A DNA stretch of 64,000 nucleotides from Erythrobacter sp. HL-111 (lineage in GTDB: Bacteria; Pseudomonadota; Alphaproteobacteria; Sphingomonadales; Sphingomonadaceae), in contig NZ_LT629743.1 of NCBI RefSeq assembly GCF_900105095.1, positions 2,790,001 to 2,854,000 on the forward strand. The letters are read 5' to 3'. The translations under genes were made by a program, and so were the position numbers. Position 1 is the stretch's first letter; each line of letters begins with the position of its first letter. The notes beneath the pieces were generated by a model that was given only the letters and a program-made list of their open reading frames with translations, did not search any database and had not been told where the DNA came from. This document shows, piece after piece, positions 17,427-26,848 of this stretch.

Positions 17427-19887
17427 TCAGGCGGTCTCCTGGTAGAGCGCGTCCTGCAATTCATGGACGGCCTTTTCGAAGCCCGCCTTGCCGCCGAACG
17501 CGTTGATGAGTTGAACGACGCTGCCCATGTCGGTGAAGGGAGTAACCTTCAGCACGTTAGCGTCGTCGAGATTGAGGACGCCCTCGTCGCGGTACTTCTC
17601 CAGCAGCGCATCAAGGACGGCACGAGCTTGCGGCCCGTATTTGGTGAACACGTCGCGCTTCTTCACGTTCTCGGCCCGTTCGCGGCGCGTGAGGGGCTTG
17701 GCGTCGAAGGCGACATGGCAGATCAGGTCGAACGGATCGAGATTTTTTCCAAGCTCGTCAGCGATGGCATCGAGGGCTAAACCTTCGGCCTCCAGTTCCT
17801 CGACGATGGCCTGCTTGCGCTCGGCGGCGTTCCAGCGTTTCAGAAACTCGTCGAGGCTGGCGAAGCGTTTCCTCAGGGCGTTCTTGGTGAAATCGCGCAG
17901 GGATTCGGTGACAAGCTTGCCGTTCTCGTCGAGATATTCCACCCGCTCGGCGATGATGCGGGCGCCGACGCCATCGACGTAGATCTTGCGCACGGGATCG
18001 CCCGTCGGCAGCGGCAGGCCGGGCTGATCGACGATGGTCTTGTCCTCATCCGGCGTCGGCGGAATCGCGTCCTCGCCCTCGGGCGTTGCTGGTTCCTCGT
18101 CGGGCGGCGTCATCGGGTCATCCGCGCCTGGCGCGTAAATCTGCACCGGGTCGCCGTCGAAATCCGGGTCCGCAAAATGCGCGGTCGCGCCACGGAAATC
18201 GATCAGCGTGAAATAGAACTTCCTGGTGTCCTCGTGCACGCGGGTTCCGCGTCCGACGATCTGCTTGAACTCGGTCATCGAGCCGATTTCGCGGTCGAGC
18301 ACGATCAGGCGGCAGGTCTGCGCATCGACGCCGGTGGACAGCAGGCGCGAGGTCGTGACCAGCACGGGCCACTTCGATTCCGGGTCGATGAAGTTGCCGA
18401 GCTGGTCCTGGCCCTCCTTGTCGCTGCCGGTGATCCGCATGACATAGCGCGCGTTCTCGGCCACCAGATCGGCGTTCTCGTTGATCAGCGCCTGACGCAT
18501 GCGGGCGGCGTGTTCCTGATCGACGCAGAACACGATGGTCTTCTGGTAGCGATCGCCGCTCTCCTTGAGGAAGGCCGTGATCTTTTTAGCCGCCAGAAGG
18601 GTGCGATCGTCCAGAACCAAAGTGCGGTCGAAATCCTTGGCGTTGTAGATGCGGTCCTCGACCTCGTTGCCGTCGCGGTCCAACTGGCCCTTTTCCGGCC
18701 GATAGCCTTCCACATCCCGGTCGATGTGAACCTTGATGACCTTGTAAGGCGCCAGAAATCCGTCGCTGATGCCCTGCTTCAGCGAATAGGTGAATACAGG
18801 CTCGCCGAAATATTCCGTATTGGAGACGTATTTCGTCTCCTTCGGCGTGGCGGTCAGGCCGATCTGCGTCGCACCGGAAAAATGGGTCAGAATTTCACGC
18901 CAGGCGGAATCCTCGGCGGCGCTGCCGCGATGGCATTCGTCGATCACGATCAGGTCGAAGAAGTCCTTCGAGAACTCCTTGAACAGCTTCTGCCGCTCTT
19001 CCGGTCCAGTGATCGCCTGATAGAGGCCGAGATAGACCTCGAAGGCGGTGTCGATGCGGCGTTTCCTGTCGAGCGCCAGCGTCAGGTCGACCGAGTCTCC
19101 GTCCTGCCGTTCGATGGTCTTGGCATTGGTTGAAAGCTTCGCCATTGCCGCACCAAAGGGGCGGAAATCGTTCACCATGGTCTGGTCGATCAGCACATTG
19201 CGGTCGGCGAGGAACAGGATGCGCTTGTTGCCTTCGGGGTTCCAGCGCCGCGATTTCCACAGCCGCCAGATGATCTGGAATGCCGTGTAGGTCTTGCCCG
19301 TGCCGGTCGCCATGACCAGCAGAACCCGGTCCTGTCCCTTGGCGATGGCCTCGATCGTGGCGTTGACGGCATTCACCTGATAGTAGCGCGGCTCCTTGCC
19401 GCTGCCGTCGTCGTGGTAGTCCTGAAGAACGATCTCCTCGGATGCGCCGTCCAGTCCTTTCCAGGAGCGAAAGCGCGCCCACAGGTCGGCGGGTGACGGG
19501 AAGGCGTCGAGGCCGAGGTTCGCCTCGCGCGGTGTGCTCGCGCCCGGTGCGGTCATGGAATACGAAGCCGTCGCCGTTCGAACTGAAGACGAAGGGGATC
19601 TTCAGCGTTTCGGCATAGTCGAGCGCCTGCTGCATGCCGTCGCCGACGCTGCGGGAGTTGTCCTTCGCCTCGATCAGCGCGATCGGAATGTTCGGCTTGT
19701 AGTAGAGAACAAAGTCGGCCTTCTTCGCCTTGCCGCGCGTCACCAGCTTGCCGCGCACGATGATGCGGCCCTTGGTGAAATAGACCTCCTCCCGAACCTG
19801 CACCATCTCGTCCCAGCCTGCGCGCTTGACGGCAGGCAGGATGAACTTGGTGCAGATATCGCGCTCGGTGAGGCTTCGCTTGTCCAT
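17427..19887 (-). pseudogene. hsdR: type I restriction endonuclease subunit R with a frameshift
   Basis: From the ATG at 19887 the N-terminal nuclease domain reads [19 protein letters not shown] through [12 protein letters not shown] (the ExK nuclease element) to GFVFHDRTG. It then needs a shift of frame to continue as [20 protein letters not shown]. The shift falls at a CCC run (GGG on the coding strand) at 19543-19545, where one base too many explains everything. The second frame, to 17427, has the translocase motifs [24 protein letters not shown] and IVGRGTR, resembling EcoEI-type HsdR. Reconstructed length is about 819 residues. A sequencing error in the G run is possible. It overlaps no neighbour but follows vapC by 5 bp. 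Confidence 0.88.
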
Positions 19888-19892
19888 ACCGG

Positions 19893-20324
19893 TCAGCCGC
19901 CCTCCGGATGCTGCCATGGATCAATCACCTCGACACCGCAGCCCTCGAAATCGCCGACGTTCCGGGTTGCCATGGCAGCACCGCAGGCGCGGGCTATGGC
20001 CGCAATCTGGCAGTCAGGGAAGCTGATCGGCCGACCCGCGGCGCGGCGGTCGGCGAAGATGTCGGCGAAGGCTTTTGCCGCGGCGCTGTCGAACGGCAGC
20101 ACCCGTCCCGCGAAGTCTTCGCCAACCATGGCGTCGATCTCTGCAATCAGGCGCTCGCGGCGCTTGCCCTCCGGCAGGATCACCGCACCACGCCGCAACT
20201 CGGCCTCCCCCACCGCGCTGAGATGAAGGGCGGCGGCGTCTTGATGTCCGAACCAGTCCAGCACGGCCGGGGCGGGTTTCGACCGCATAAGTTCGGAGAT
20301 GACATTGGTGTCGATCAGGATCAT
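19893..20324 (-). CDS. PIN-domain toxin, VapC/FitB-like
   Basis: 143 residues from the ATG at 20324; the frame opens slightly earlier. PIN-domain acidic residues are visible in [17 protein letters not shown], and in the C-terminal half [20 protein letters not shown] and [20 protein letters not shown]. VapC proteins are Mg-dependent RNases held inactive by their VapB partner, whose gene ends 11 bp upstream. A toxin-antitoxin pair next to a decayed restriction operon may help keep the island in place. Confidence 0.88.
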   Translation of the reverse strand: MILIDTNVISELMRSKPAPAVLDWFGHQDAAALHLSAVGEAELRRGAVILPEGKRRERLIAEIDAMVGEDFAGRVLPFDSAAAKAFADIFADRRAAGRPISFPDCQIAAIARACGAAMATRNVGDFEGCGVEVIDPWQHPEGG

Positions 20325-20335
20325 GGCTGCCTGCA

Positions 20336-20578
20336 TCAATCGAAGCGCGGGGGCTCGGGCATCGGCTCGCGGGGCGGCAGATCGAGGTCCACTCCGCCCA
20401 GGGCTGCAAAGCGGCGATGAATGGCTTCACCAAGGTTTTCGGGCGGCGCCCGTCTGCCGACTGCCTGGCGCAGGATTTCCCGCGCCTCCTCTTCCATCGA
20501 GCGGCCGTGCTCGGCCGCGCGGATGCGCAGACTGCGCTTCAACGTGTCGTCGAGATTTCGAATCGTGATGCTGGCCAT
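20336..20578 (-). CDS. ribbon-helix-helix antitoxin, VapB/FitA-like
   Basis: 80 residues from the ATG at 20578 (MASITIRNLDDTLKRSL). The N-terminal ribbon-helix-helix and the segment RIRAAEHGRSMEEEAREILR are the FitA/plasmid-stability pattern. The C-terminus is Pro- and acid-rich and would wrap the toxin. Such antitoxins also bind their own promoter as a complex with the toxin. It is immediately upstream of the PIN toxin gene in the same orientation. Confidence 0.85.
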   Translation of the reverse strand: MASITIRNLDDTLKRSLRIRAAEHGRSMEEEAREILRQAVGRRAPPENLGEAIHRRFAALGGVDLDLPPREPMPEPPRFD

Positions 20579-20872
20579 GATGCCCTCCATCGGCTTCGTG
20601 TGAGATTAGGCGCTGATTGCAGTGCAATCAACCGAGATCGTCCAGCGTGGACAGGCTGGATTCCGGATTCCGATGGATTCCCAAAAAAGGAAGCCAGTCG
20701 CTGGCGATGTCCCGCGCTCCGCCCGCCAGCATAGGAATATCGCCAAGAAGGAACCGCCAATTTCCTCAGGGCGTGGTTAAGTTTAGGCGATGTCAGCTGC
20801 CACGCTGTAGCGGCCTTGCGCCTGGGCTCCCCGCATTCGGAATCCTCCGGGAGGAACCGCGAGAGATGCCCA
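20579..20872. other. intergenic interval upstream of the VapBC-like pair
   Basis: About 290 bp between the antitoxin start and the end of the next gene. GGATTCC occurs twice and a similar GATTCC a third time within 20655-20680. No convincing gene, RNA or terminator was found. It should contain the promoter of the toxin-antitoxin pair. Confidence 0.4.
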
Positions 20873-21124
20873 TTATCCATCCACCTCTTCGATGACACCT
20901 TGCATGGAGCGCAGGAGCGCCGCCAGCTTTCGTCGCTCGGAGATGGCGTCCGCGGTGTAGAGACCGTGCTTGCGCGCATTGTCATTCCCGGTCGGCGCGC
21001 CCGGAGACTTTCCCCCGTGCATCCGGCAGCGGCCGTTCGCCATCGCGGGCGACCTGCACGGCGTCCCTTTCCGCGTCCGAGCCCCACAGCGCGGGCTCAG
21101 GTGCATGGGCAATCTGCTTTGCAT
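20873..21124 (-). CDS. small HGGxSTG-motif protein
   Basis: 83 residues from the ATG at 21124, chosen because GGAGGA lies 8-10 bp upstream. The conserved stretch CGARTRKGTPCRSPAM, then RCRMHGGKSPGAPTGN and ARKHGLYT is the small cysteine/His motif family often found beside phage and integrative-element genes. Its function is unknown. Its first 143 bp overlap the end of the upstream gene in a different frame, and both frames carry recognisable conserved sequence. Confidence 0.7.
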   Translation of the reverse strand: MQSRLPMHLSPRCGARTRKGTPCRSPAMANGRCRMHGGKSPGAPTGNDNARKHGLYTADAISERRKLAALLRSMQGVIEEVDG

Positions 21125-21656
21125 GGGGTTGTTCCTCCATTTTCGTCTGATCCCCACCCCCCGGCCGCTCGACGGTCCCGACCACCGCCTGGCCGCCCGC
21201 GTGAACATGGACATGCTCGACCGTCACCTTCTGCTGGCCCTTGCCGCGATGCTTGTTCAGTGCGTCGAGCAACGTCGCCCAGGTGCGGGACAGCTTGTTC
21301 GCCTGGTTGAGGTTTTCGCGCCTGCCCTCGAAGGTTTGCTCCCCGATCATGGCGCGGCGGTAGCATTCCATCGCGGCGTTGTGAGCCGCGATCAGCTGCG
21401 CCGCCATCATGCCTTCCAGTTCATCCTTCGGGCCAATTCCGGCCAGCCCGGCGACAGTGGCGCTCAACTGGCGGTCCCGTTCCGTCGCATCCGAGTTCTT
21501 CACCCACAGCGCCTGCACCGCCTGGTTGGCCAGCGTGTTGTTCCAGTGGTCGGACTGCGATCCCCCGATCATCTTGAGCGCGCCCTTCCGGTCCTCCGGA
21601 TCATTGGCGACAACGGTCGTCGGTTCATTGGCCTTCTTTGCCTTGCTCTTCGTCAT
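20982..21656 (-). CDS. island-associated hypothetical protein with HVHVH motif
   Basis: 224 residues, not assigned to a named function. The N-terminal part has GGSQSDHWNNTLANQAVQAL and helices; the later part has KVTVEHVHVHAGGQAVVGTV, then EEQPHAKQIAHAPEPALW and a charged tail. The overall pattern recalls uncharacterised proteins of integrative elements that sit beside HGGxSTG genes. It overlaps the TubC-like gene upstream by four bases (ATGA) and the HGGxSTG gene downstream by 143 bp. Confidence 0.65.
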   Translation of the reverse strand: MTKSKAKKANEPTTVVANDPEDRKGALKMIGGSQSDHWNNTLANQAVQALWVKNSDATERDRQLSATVAGLAGIGPKDELEGMMAAQLIAAHNAAMECYRRAMIGEQTFEGRRENLNQANKLSRTWATLLDALNKHRGKGQQKVTVEHVHVHAGGQAVVGTVERPGGGDQTKMEEQPHAKQIAHAPEPALWGSDAERDAVQVARDGERPLPDARGKVSGRADRE

Positions 21657-22159
21657 GTCCCTTTGCTCCTGTCTTCAATCCCCATGGCCTTGAGGGCGGT
21701 GACCGCATCTGCCCTTCTGCCCGCATGCCATGCAGGCCAGCAGCGCGAATGCAGCCAGACATGGCCGGTCGGCTCGACGCCGTGCGGAAGCAGGGCGTCG
21801 TGGGCGCTATCGCCACCTCCGCAGGCGAAGCACCTGCCGGGCGGCGAGCGCTCGAAGGTGCGGTTCAGCCATTCGACGATGCAGCATTCGAAAGCCAGGG
21901 TCTCCGCGTCTGGGCGCGGCAGCCCGCCGTCAAACTCGGCGATGCCGGCGCGCTCATCGAAATGCGCCTGCCAATCCTCGGCCGACCAGCCGTCATCGCC
22001 GGGTCGCAAGAGCACGATCAGGTCCGCCTTGTGGCGGGTCAGCAGATCGAGGACAGCGGCGGGCGGCGGTGCAGATGCTTCCAGAACCAGATCCACGCCA
22101 TCAACATGCAAGCCGATTCCTGCATCGCGGGCGGCCCGCAAGGCGTTCGCGGCGCTCAT
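21653..22159 (-). CDS. hypothetical protein with TubC-N-like and zinc-binding regions
   Basis: 168 residues from MSAANALRAARDAGIGLHVD. The first 50 residues (to LLTRHKADLIVLLRPG) resemble the small TubC_N-type docking domain. The C-terminal region has CFACGGG and VWLHSRCWPAWHAGRR, which could bind zinc. The start overlaps the stop of the primase-like fragment (ATGA). In intact elements of this kind such genes follow a primase. The function is unknown. Confidence 0.65.
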   Translation of the reverse strand: MSAANALRAARDAGIGLHVDGVDLVLEASAPPPAAVLDLLTRHKADLIVLLRPGDDGWSAEDWQAHFDERAGIAEFDGGLPRPDAETLAFECCIVEWLNRTFERSPPGRCFACGGGDSAHDALLPHGVEPTGHVWLHSRCWPAWHAGRRADAVTALKAMGIEDRSKGT

Positions 22160-23279
22160 AGCCGTGCCCTCCAGCTGGTGGCTGCCATTTTTTCCGGCTC
22201 GGAATGAGCAGCGCGGTTTGCGTCCGCACCGTCTGCATCGTCCCGGCAATTGGATTTCAAAGGGTTAGCGCGGACGCTATCGACCTTCCGGCTCGCACAA
22301 CCGTCCGCATCGTTGGCGACCGTCCGCGGGTCAGGTGCCGCGAAGTCGTTGTCAGGAACGGATTTCGGCCTTGGCGCGGACGGTGCGGACGGTGCGGACG
22401 GTTGCACCCCGCCGCGTTCCGGCACCAATTCCGCGCCTGCGGCGGTGATGCGGATGATACGGGTCCGCGCCCGGCCTTCGCGCTCGAATAACACCTCGAT
22501 GCCGATCTTGCGCAGGAAAGTGGCGGCGCGCCGCAGCCGTCCCGAAAGCGCGCGGGGACTGTCGGGCCAGGTCTTGGATTTGGCGATGCGTTCGCCCGCC
22601 GCTTCTCCAAGGGCGCCCAGAAGATCGGAGGCTGTTCCCGTCCACTCCGTCCGCTCCAACATGACGGCGCGCACCGCGGCGGCGACCGGATCGGCGTCGA
22701 TAACGCCCTCGACGGCCTCGTCCCGGTTGCCGCAATAGGCCGACCAGAATGTGCCAGCAGGCCAAATCGCGGTCTCGCAGGCCGAGGCCCAGAGCGCGAA
22801 ATCGGCCATGCGCGGCAACTTGGGCAGATGCGTGTCGGGCAGACGCTTCAGGCCCTCCACCACCGCGTCGAGCAGGACGTCGAAGATACGCCCGCGTTCC
22901 GCCTCGAATGCCGCCCACAATTCCGCCTCGGGTCGGCGGCGCTCTTCTGGGATCGGCTCCAGCGTCAGGAACACCGCGCGGTCGGCAAGGTCGGGCCGGG
23001 TCACGATGTCCTCGATGCCGTTGAGGATCACCGGGCGTGCGGCGTCGAACAGCACCTCATCCTGGTCGGTGTAGAGCTGGCGCACTGCGAAGCCGCCGCC
23101 GGTGGCCAATCGGCAGAGCGTATCCGAAATCCACGCTGGCAGGCCCGACACGTTGTCAAACGCAAGCACATGGCCGTTGCTGGCGGCGATGAAAAGGTCG
23201 CGGTCCTCGCGCGGCAGGGCGCGCAACGGCGCGGTATTGGGATCGAGCAGCGCCCGCAGGATCGCCGAGAAGGTGGATT
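22156..23279 (-). pseudogene. primase/helicase-like gene, 5' part replaced by the IS21-family element
   Basis: The surviving part encodes KSTFSAILRALLDPNTAPL onward, with IAASNGHVLAFDNVSGLP, VILNGIEDIVTRPDLADRA and FLTLEPIPEERRRPEAELW. This is the ATPase half of a primase/helicase-like protein of integrative elements. The IS end falls within the codon for the Walker A lysine, so the nucleotide-binding loop and the whole N-terminus are lost. The long C-terminal tail after about residue 270 is low in conservation. An internal ATG at 23226 could give a shorter product lacking the P-loop. Confidence 0.75.
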
Positions 23280-23391
23280 TGTGGAACGGCGTGCAAAAGG
23301 GACCCCGTTAGCGGGGTGATCGGCGTCTAAAAGGGACCCCTCATTCTGATGGTGTAGCAGGCTGCCTGGTTTTCCAGGTGGTGAGATCGGG

Positions 23392-24906
23392 ATGTTGGTT
23401 GTGGAGACGGTTGTTCGGATTCGGCGGGAGCACGCGGGCGGGAAGGCGATCAAGGCGATTGCGCGGGATCTGCGGTTGTCGCGCAAGGTGGTGCGCAAGG
23501 CGATCCGAGCGCCGGAAGGCGCATTTGATTATCGCCGCACGGTTCAGCCGCTGCCCCGGCTTGGACCGTTTCAGGAGCGGCTCGACGTGCTGCTGACGGA
23601 GAACGAGGCCCGGCCCCGGCGCGATCGGCTGCGCATGACCCGGATCCATGATCTGCTTTGCCGTGAGGGGTTCGAAGGTTCTTACGACGCGGTCCGACGT
23701 TACGCCCGGCGCTGGACGGAAGCGCGGCGCAAGGATGCGGGTGATGGGGCGCCTGCCTTCATCCCGCTCATGTTCAAGCCTGGCGAGGCCTACCAGTTCG
23801 ACTGGAGCCACGAGGATGTGGAGATCGCGGGCAAGCCGATGCGGGTGAAGGTGGCGCAGATGCGGCTGTGCGCGTCGCGCGCGGTCTACGTCAGGGCCTA
23901 TCCGCGCGAGACGCAGGAGATGGTGTTCGACGCCCATGCGCGGGGCTTTGCCTTCTTCGGCGGCGTGCCCCTGCGCGGCATCTACGATAACATGAAGACC
24001 GCGGTTACCACCGTGTTCGTCGGCAAGGAGCGGGTGTTCAACCGCCGCTTTCTGGTCATGGCCGATCATTACATGGTCGAGCCCACGGCCTGCTCCCCGG
24101 CGGCGGGGTGGGAGAAGGGTCAGGTTGAACACCAGGTTCAGACCATCCGAGGCCGCTTCTTCCAGCCTCGCCTGCGCTTTGCCAGCATCGAGGAGCTCAA
24201 CGGGTGGCTGGAAGCTGAGTGCCTGAGATGGGCCGCAACGCACGCGCATCCCGAGCAGAAGGAGCTGACCGTTGCCGAGGCGCTGGAGCTCGAACGGCCA
24301 GCCCTGCAGCCGATGCTGGCACCGTTCGATGGCTTCCATGAGACCGCGCATGCCGTGACCGGCACCTGCCTGATCAGCTTCGACCGCAACCGCTACTCGG
24401 TCATGGCCAAGGCGGCGCGGCGGGCCGTCCAGGTCCGCGCCTATGCCGACCGCATCGTCGTGCGCCTCGGCGACGAGGTAATCGCAGAGCATGCCCGGCA
24501 CTTCGGCCGCGACCGGACGATCTATGATCCCTGGCATTACCTGCCCGTTCTGGCCAACAAGCCCGGCGCTCTGCGGAACGGCGCACCCTTCCAGGGGTGG
24601 GACCTGCCACCGGCACTGACGCGGTTGCGGCGCAAGCTGGGCAGCGGTGATGAAGCCGACCGCCGCTTCGTGCGCGTGCTGGCAGCCATAATGACCGATG
24701 GCCTCGAAGCGGTCGAGGCCGCGGTCCGGGAGGCGCTCGATGCCGGCGCCGTCAGCGACGAGGTCATCCTCAACATCCTGGCCCGATACCGGGACCCGCC
24801 ATCCGAGCGCCCCCTGGACGTGGTCGTCGATCTCAAGCTCAACCATCCGCCGATCGCGGACTGCGCGCGCTACGATACGGTGCGAGGCCTTGATGCAGCG
24901 GCATGA
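23392..24906 (+). CDS. istA: IS21-family transposase IstA
   Basis: 504 residues. An N-terminal HTH ([20 protein letters not shown]) precedes a DDE integrase core with [24 protein letters not shown] and [22 protein letters not shown]-terminal beta-rich region contains SFDRNRYSV. IstA cleaves and joins the element's ends with IstB as helper. The stop overlaps the start of istB. Intact. Confidence 0.95.
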   Translation: MLVVETVVRIRREHAGGKAIKAIARDLRLSRKVVRKAIRAPEGAFDYRRTVQPLPRLGPFQERLDVLLTENEARPRRDRLRMTRIHDLLCREGFEGSYDAVRRYARRWTEARRKDAGDGAPAFIPLMFKPGEAYQFDWSHEDVEIAGKPMRVKVAQMRLCASRAVYVRAYPRETQEMVFDAHARGFAFFGGVPLRGIYDNMKTAVTTVFVGKERVFNRRFLVMADHYMVEPTACSPAAGWEKGQVEHQVQTIRGRFFQPRLRFASIEELNGWLEAECLRWAATHAHPEQKELTVAEALELERPALQPMLAPFDGFHETAHAVTGTCLISFDRNRYSVMAKAARRAVQVRAYADRIVVRLGDEVIAEHARHFGRDRTIYDPWHYLPVLANKPGALRNGAPFQGWDLPPALTRLRRKLGSGDEADRRFVRVLAAIMTDGLEAVEAAVREALDAGAVSDEVILNILARYRDPPSERPLDVVVDLKLNHPPIADCARYDTVRGLDAAA

Positions 24907-25621
24907 GATGATCGAGGCGATGCGCGCACTCGGCCTCAAGGGCATGGCCGGCGCGTTCGACGAGGCGGTCACCACCGGGCTGCAGCGCAAGCGCACGACC
25001 CACGAGATCCTGACCGACCTGCTGCGCGCCGAAGCCGCGCATCGTCATGCCGCCTCGATCCGTTACCGCATGACCGCAGCCAAGCTGCCTGTAATCAAGG
25101 ACCTCGACGCCTTCGCGTTCGAGGGCACCCCGATCAACGAAGAGCTGGTGCGCTCCCTGCACGCAGGTTCGTTCCTGCCCGGTCGCCGCAACATCGTGCT
25201 CATCGGCGGCACCGGGACGGGCAAGACCCATCTGGCCACCGCGATCACCGCCAGCGTCGTGCGTGCTGGCGCTCGCGGGCGCTACTTCAATACGGTCGAT
25301 CTCGTCACCCGGCTCGAGGAAGAAGCTCGCATCGGCAAGGCTGGCGCCATCGCCGCCCAGCTCGGCAGGCTCGATCTCGTGGTGCTCGATGAACTGGGCT
25401 ATCTGCCGTTCGCCCGATCAGGCGGGCAGCTCTTGTTCCATCTGATCAGCAAACTCTACGAGCAGACCTCGGTGATCATCACCACCAACCTCGCCTTCGG
25501 CGAGTGGCCCACCGTCTTCGGCGATCCCAAGATGACCACCGCGCTGCTCGACCGCATCACCCACCATTGCGATATCGTCGAGACCGGCAACGACAGCTGG
25601 CGCTTCAAAAACCGCAGCTGA
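24893..25621 (+). CDS. istB: IS21-family helper ATPase IstB
   Basis: 242 residues from the ATG at 24893, overlapping istA by 14 bp. AAA+ motifs are Walker [18 protein letters not shown], Walker [13 protein letters not shown] and sensor [11 protein letters not shown]. IstB selects target DNA and stimulates IstA, and is related to DnaC. Intact. Confidence 0.95.
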   Translation: MQRHEMIEAMRALGLKGMAGAFDEAVTTGLQRKRTTHEILTDLLRAEAAHRHAASIRYRMTAAKLPVIKDLDAFAFEGTPINEELVRSLHAGSFLPGRRNIVLIGGTGTGKTHLATAITASVVRAGARGRYFNTVDLVTRLEEEARIGKAGAIAAQLGRLDLVVLDELGYLPFARSGGQLLFHLISKLYEQTSVIITTNLAFGEWPTVFGDPKMTTALLDRITHHCDIVETGNDSWRFKNRS

Positions 25622-25712
25622 CCCGATCAGAAAACCGACTTCGCGCTGCTGACGCCTCCGGTCGGGCTACGCCCTCCCTACGCCGCCAGCAGCGCGAAAA
25701 CCGCGCCCAGCG

Positions 25713-26360
25713 TCAACCGATCCTCGCAACCGCAGAGGGGTCCCTTTTGCGCGCCGATAGGGGGTCCCGATTGAACGCCGATTGACAGAAGGAGTGCGCG
25801 ACTGGCGTTTCCGGTTGGAGGACCCGCTGCTTCCGGTCAGGAAAGAACTCGTCCCATGCGGCAAAGACCATCTTGCGCGGCATCAGCAGGCAGGAGGCAT
25901 AGAAATCGGCCTGCCATTCCACTCGCTCCTTTGCCTCGCTCGACCGACAGATGAACTTGGGTTCGCTCGCGGCATCAAGGAAAGACGTCTGCGCCGTATC
26001 CTGCACGATCAGGTGCTGATGCAGCCGCCAGTGCCCGCCGCCCTCGTGGGCCAGCGTGAAGCGATAGCGGCCCTCCCGCGAGGGGTTCTCCTCAGGATCG
26101 AGGCTTTCGTCGATGAATATGCTGCCGTCGCCGTAGATTGCGCCAAGGATGTCGGGCTGGCCGTTCGGAGGGCGTGGAACATTGTGGCGCGAGTGCATGT
26201 CGTCAAACTCGATCCGCAGCTTGAGGTACTTTTCCACGATGTCCTCAACGGGGATGGGCGGCTCGATCGTCAGGCCCCGAGCGCGCTCATACTCGCCGAT
26301 CAGGGAAGCGGCGTCGCGCTCGATAGCCTCTTCGGCAAGATAGGGAACAAATCGGCTCAT
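25713..26360 (-). pseudogene. ImmA/IrrE-family metallopeptidase truncated by the IS21-family element
   Basis: 191 native residues (26360-25788), then about 24 residues read from the IS end to a stop at 25713. The domain shows PIPVEDIVEKYLKLRIEFDD, GSIFIDESLDPEENPSREGR and the zinc site FTLAHEGGGHWRLHQH, followed by VEWQADFYASCLLMPR. The site is HEGGGH, one residue longer than the usual HExxH; the sequence around it is otherwise normal for the family. ImmA-type proteases cleave XRE repressors to induce mobile elements. It follows the xre gene by 44 bp. The missing C-terminus may make it inactive. Confidence 0.85.
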
Positions 26361-26404
26361 CCGTCATCCTTCATCTGCATCAGTGGGGCCATGCCCCCGT
26401 GGCT

Positions 26405-26758
26405 TCACTTGCCCTTGGCCTTTCCTGCCTCCCGAGAAAGCCGGACCAGGTCCTCGGCGCTCAGACCGTCGGCGGTTCGCAGCAGCGCCGACATTTCGAC
26501 AGGATGCCGCTTGATGATGTCGGCGAGATCGGATGGCACGCGCCCCGCCATCGCCAGCAATTCGTCCGGATCGCATTCGAGAATCTGCGCGATCGACCGA
26601 ACCTTGTCCTCAGTCGGCGGCGTGAACTCGTCGCGCTCCACCTTCGACATATAGGTCGGGCTCACCCCAATCTTCTTGGCCATCTCGCGCAAGCCGATCT
26701 CCCGCGCCTCACGCTCGCGGCGAATAAACGCCCCGAACTTCTCCCTCCCGCTGGTCAT
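26405..26758 (-). CDS. XRE-family transcriptional regulator of the island
   Basis: 117 residues from the ATG at 26758 (GGAG just upstream); a GTG at 26791 would add 11 residues but lies in the operator/promoter region. The HTH is clear: LREMAKKIGVSPTYMSKVER, followed by FTPPTEDKVRSIAQILECDP. The rest is a helical tail that may mediate dimerisation or recognition by ImmA. Paired with the downstream immA, it is the usual repressor/antirepressor control of an integrative element. The shared dyad at its own and the recombinase promoter suggests autoregulation plus repression of the recombinase. Confidence 0.9.
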   Translation of the reverse strand: MTSGREKFGAFIRREREAREIGLREMAKKIGVSPTYMSKVERDEFTPPTEDKVRSIAQILECDPDELLAMAGRVPSDLADIIKRHPVEMSALLRTADGLSAEDLVRLSREAGKAKGK

Positions 26759-26777
26759 GGCTCCTGTCTCCGCTTCC

Positions 26778-26819
26778 TGTTTAGCGTTCACTCTACACTT
26801 GATTCGATAGGCTCGTCAA
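26778..26819 (-). promoter_or_regulatory. xre promoter with operator dyad
   Basis: On the minus strand TTGACG (26819-26814) and TGTAGA (26797-26792) are 16 bp apart. The plus-strand sequence TGTTTAG-CGTTCA-CTCTACA at 26778-26797 matches the recombinase operator, with an identical left arm, the same 6-bp spacing and a right arm matching at 5 of 7 positions. It covers the -10 region and beyond. A further CCAC-TAAACG-GTGG dyad lies upstream near 26824-26837. Confidence 0.55.
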
Positions 26820-26848
26820 CCATCCACTAAACGGTGGCCGGCATGCCG

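Larger units (their letters stand above)
23280..25787 (+). mobile_element. IS21-family insertion sequence
   Basis: 2508 bp bounded by TGTGGAACGGCGTGCAAAAG on the left and, inverted, TGTCAATCGGCGTTCAATCG on the right, each followed by GGGACCCC and a second copy of a CGGCG...AAAAGGGACCCC repeat typical of IS21 ends. It carries istA and istB. The flanking bases (ggatt before, gaagg after) do not match, so there is no target duplication. With different truncated genes on each side, this indicates a deletion or recombination next to the element. Confidence 0.92.

Noticed and set aside
20655..20680. GGATTCC repeats as a possible CRISPR or iteron array
   Set aside because: Only two exact and one partial copy at very short, irregular spacing. 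No CRISPR array was seen anywhere in the window.
23341..24996. Long minus-strand open frame opposite istA
   Set aside because: Shadow of istA in GC-rich DNA with no motifs; istA is a textbook IS21 transposase.
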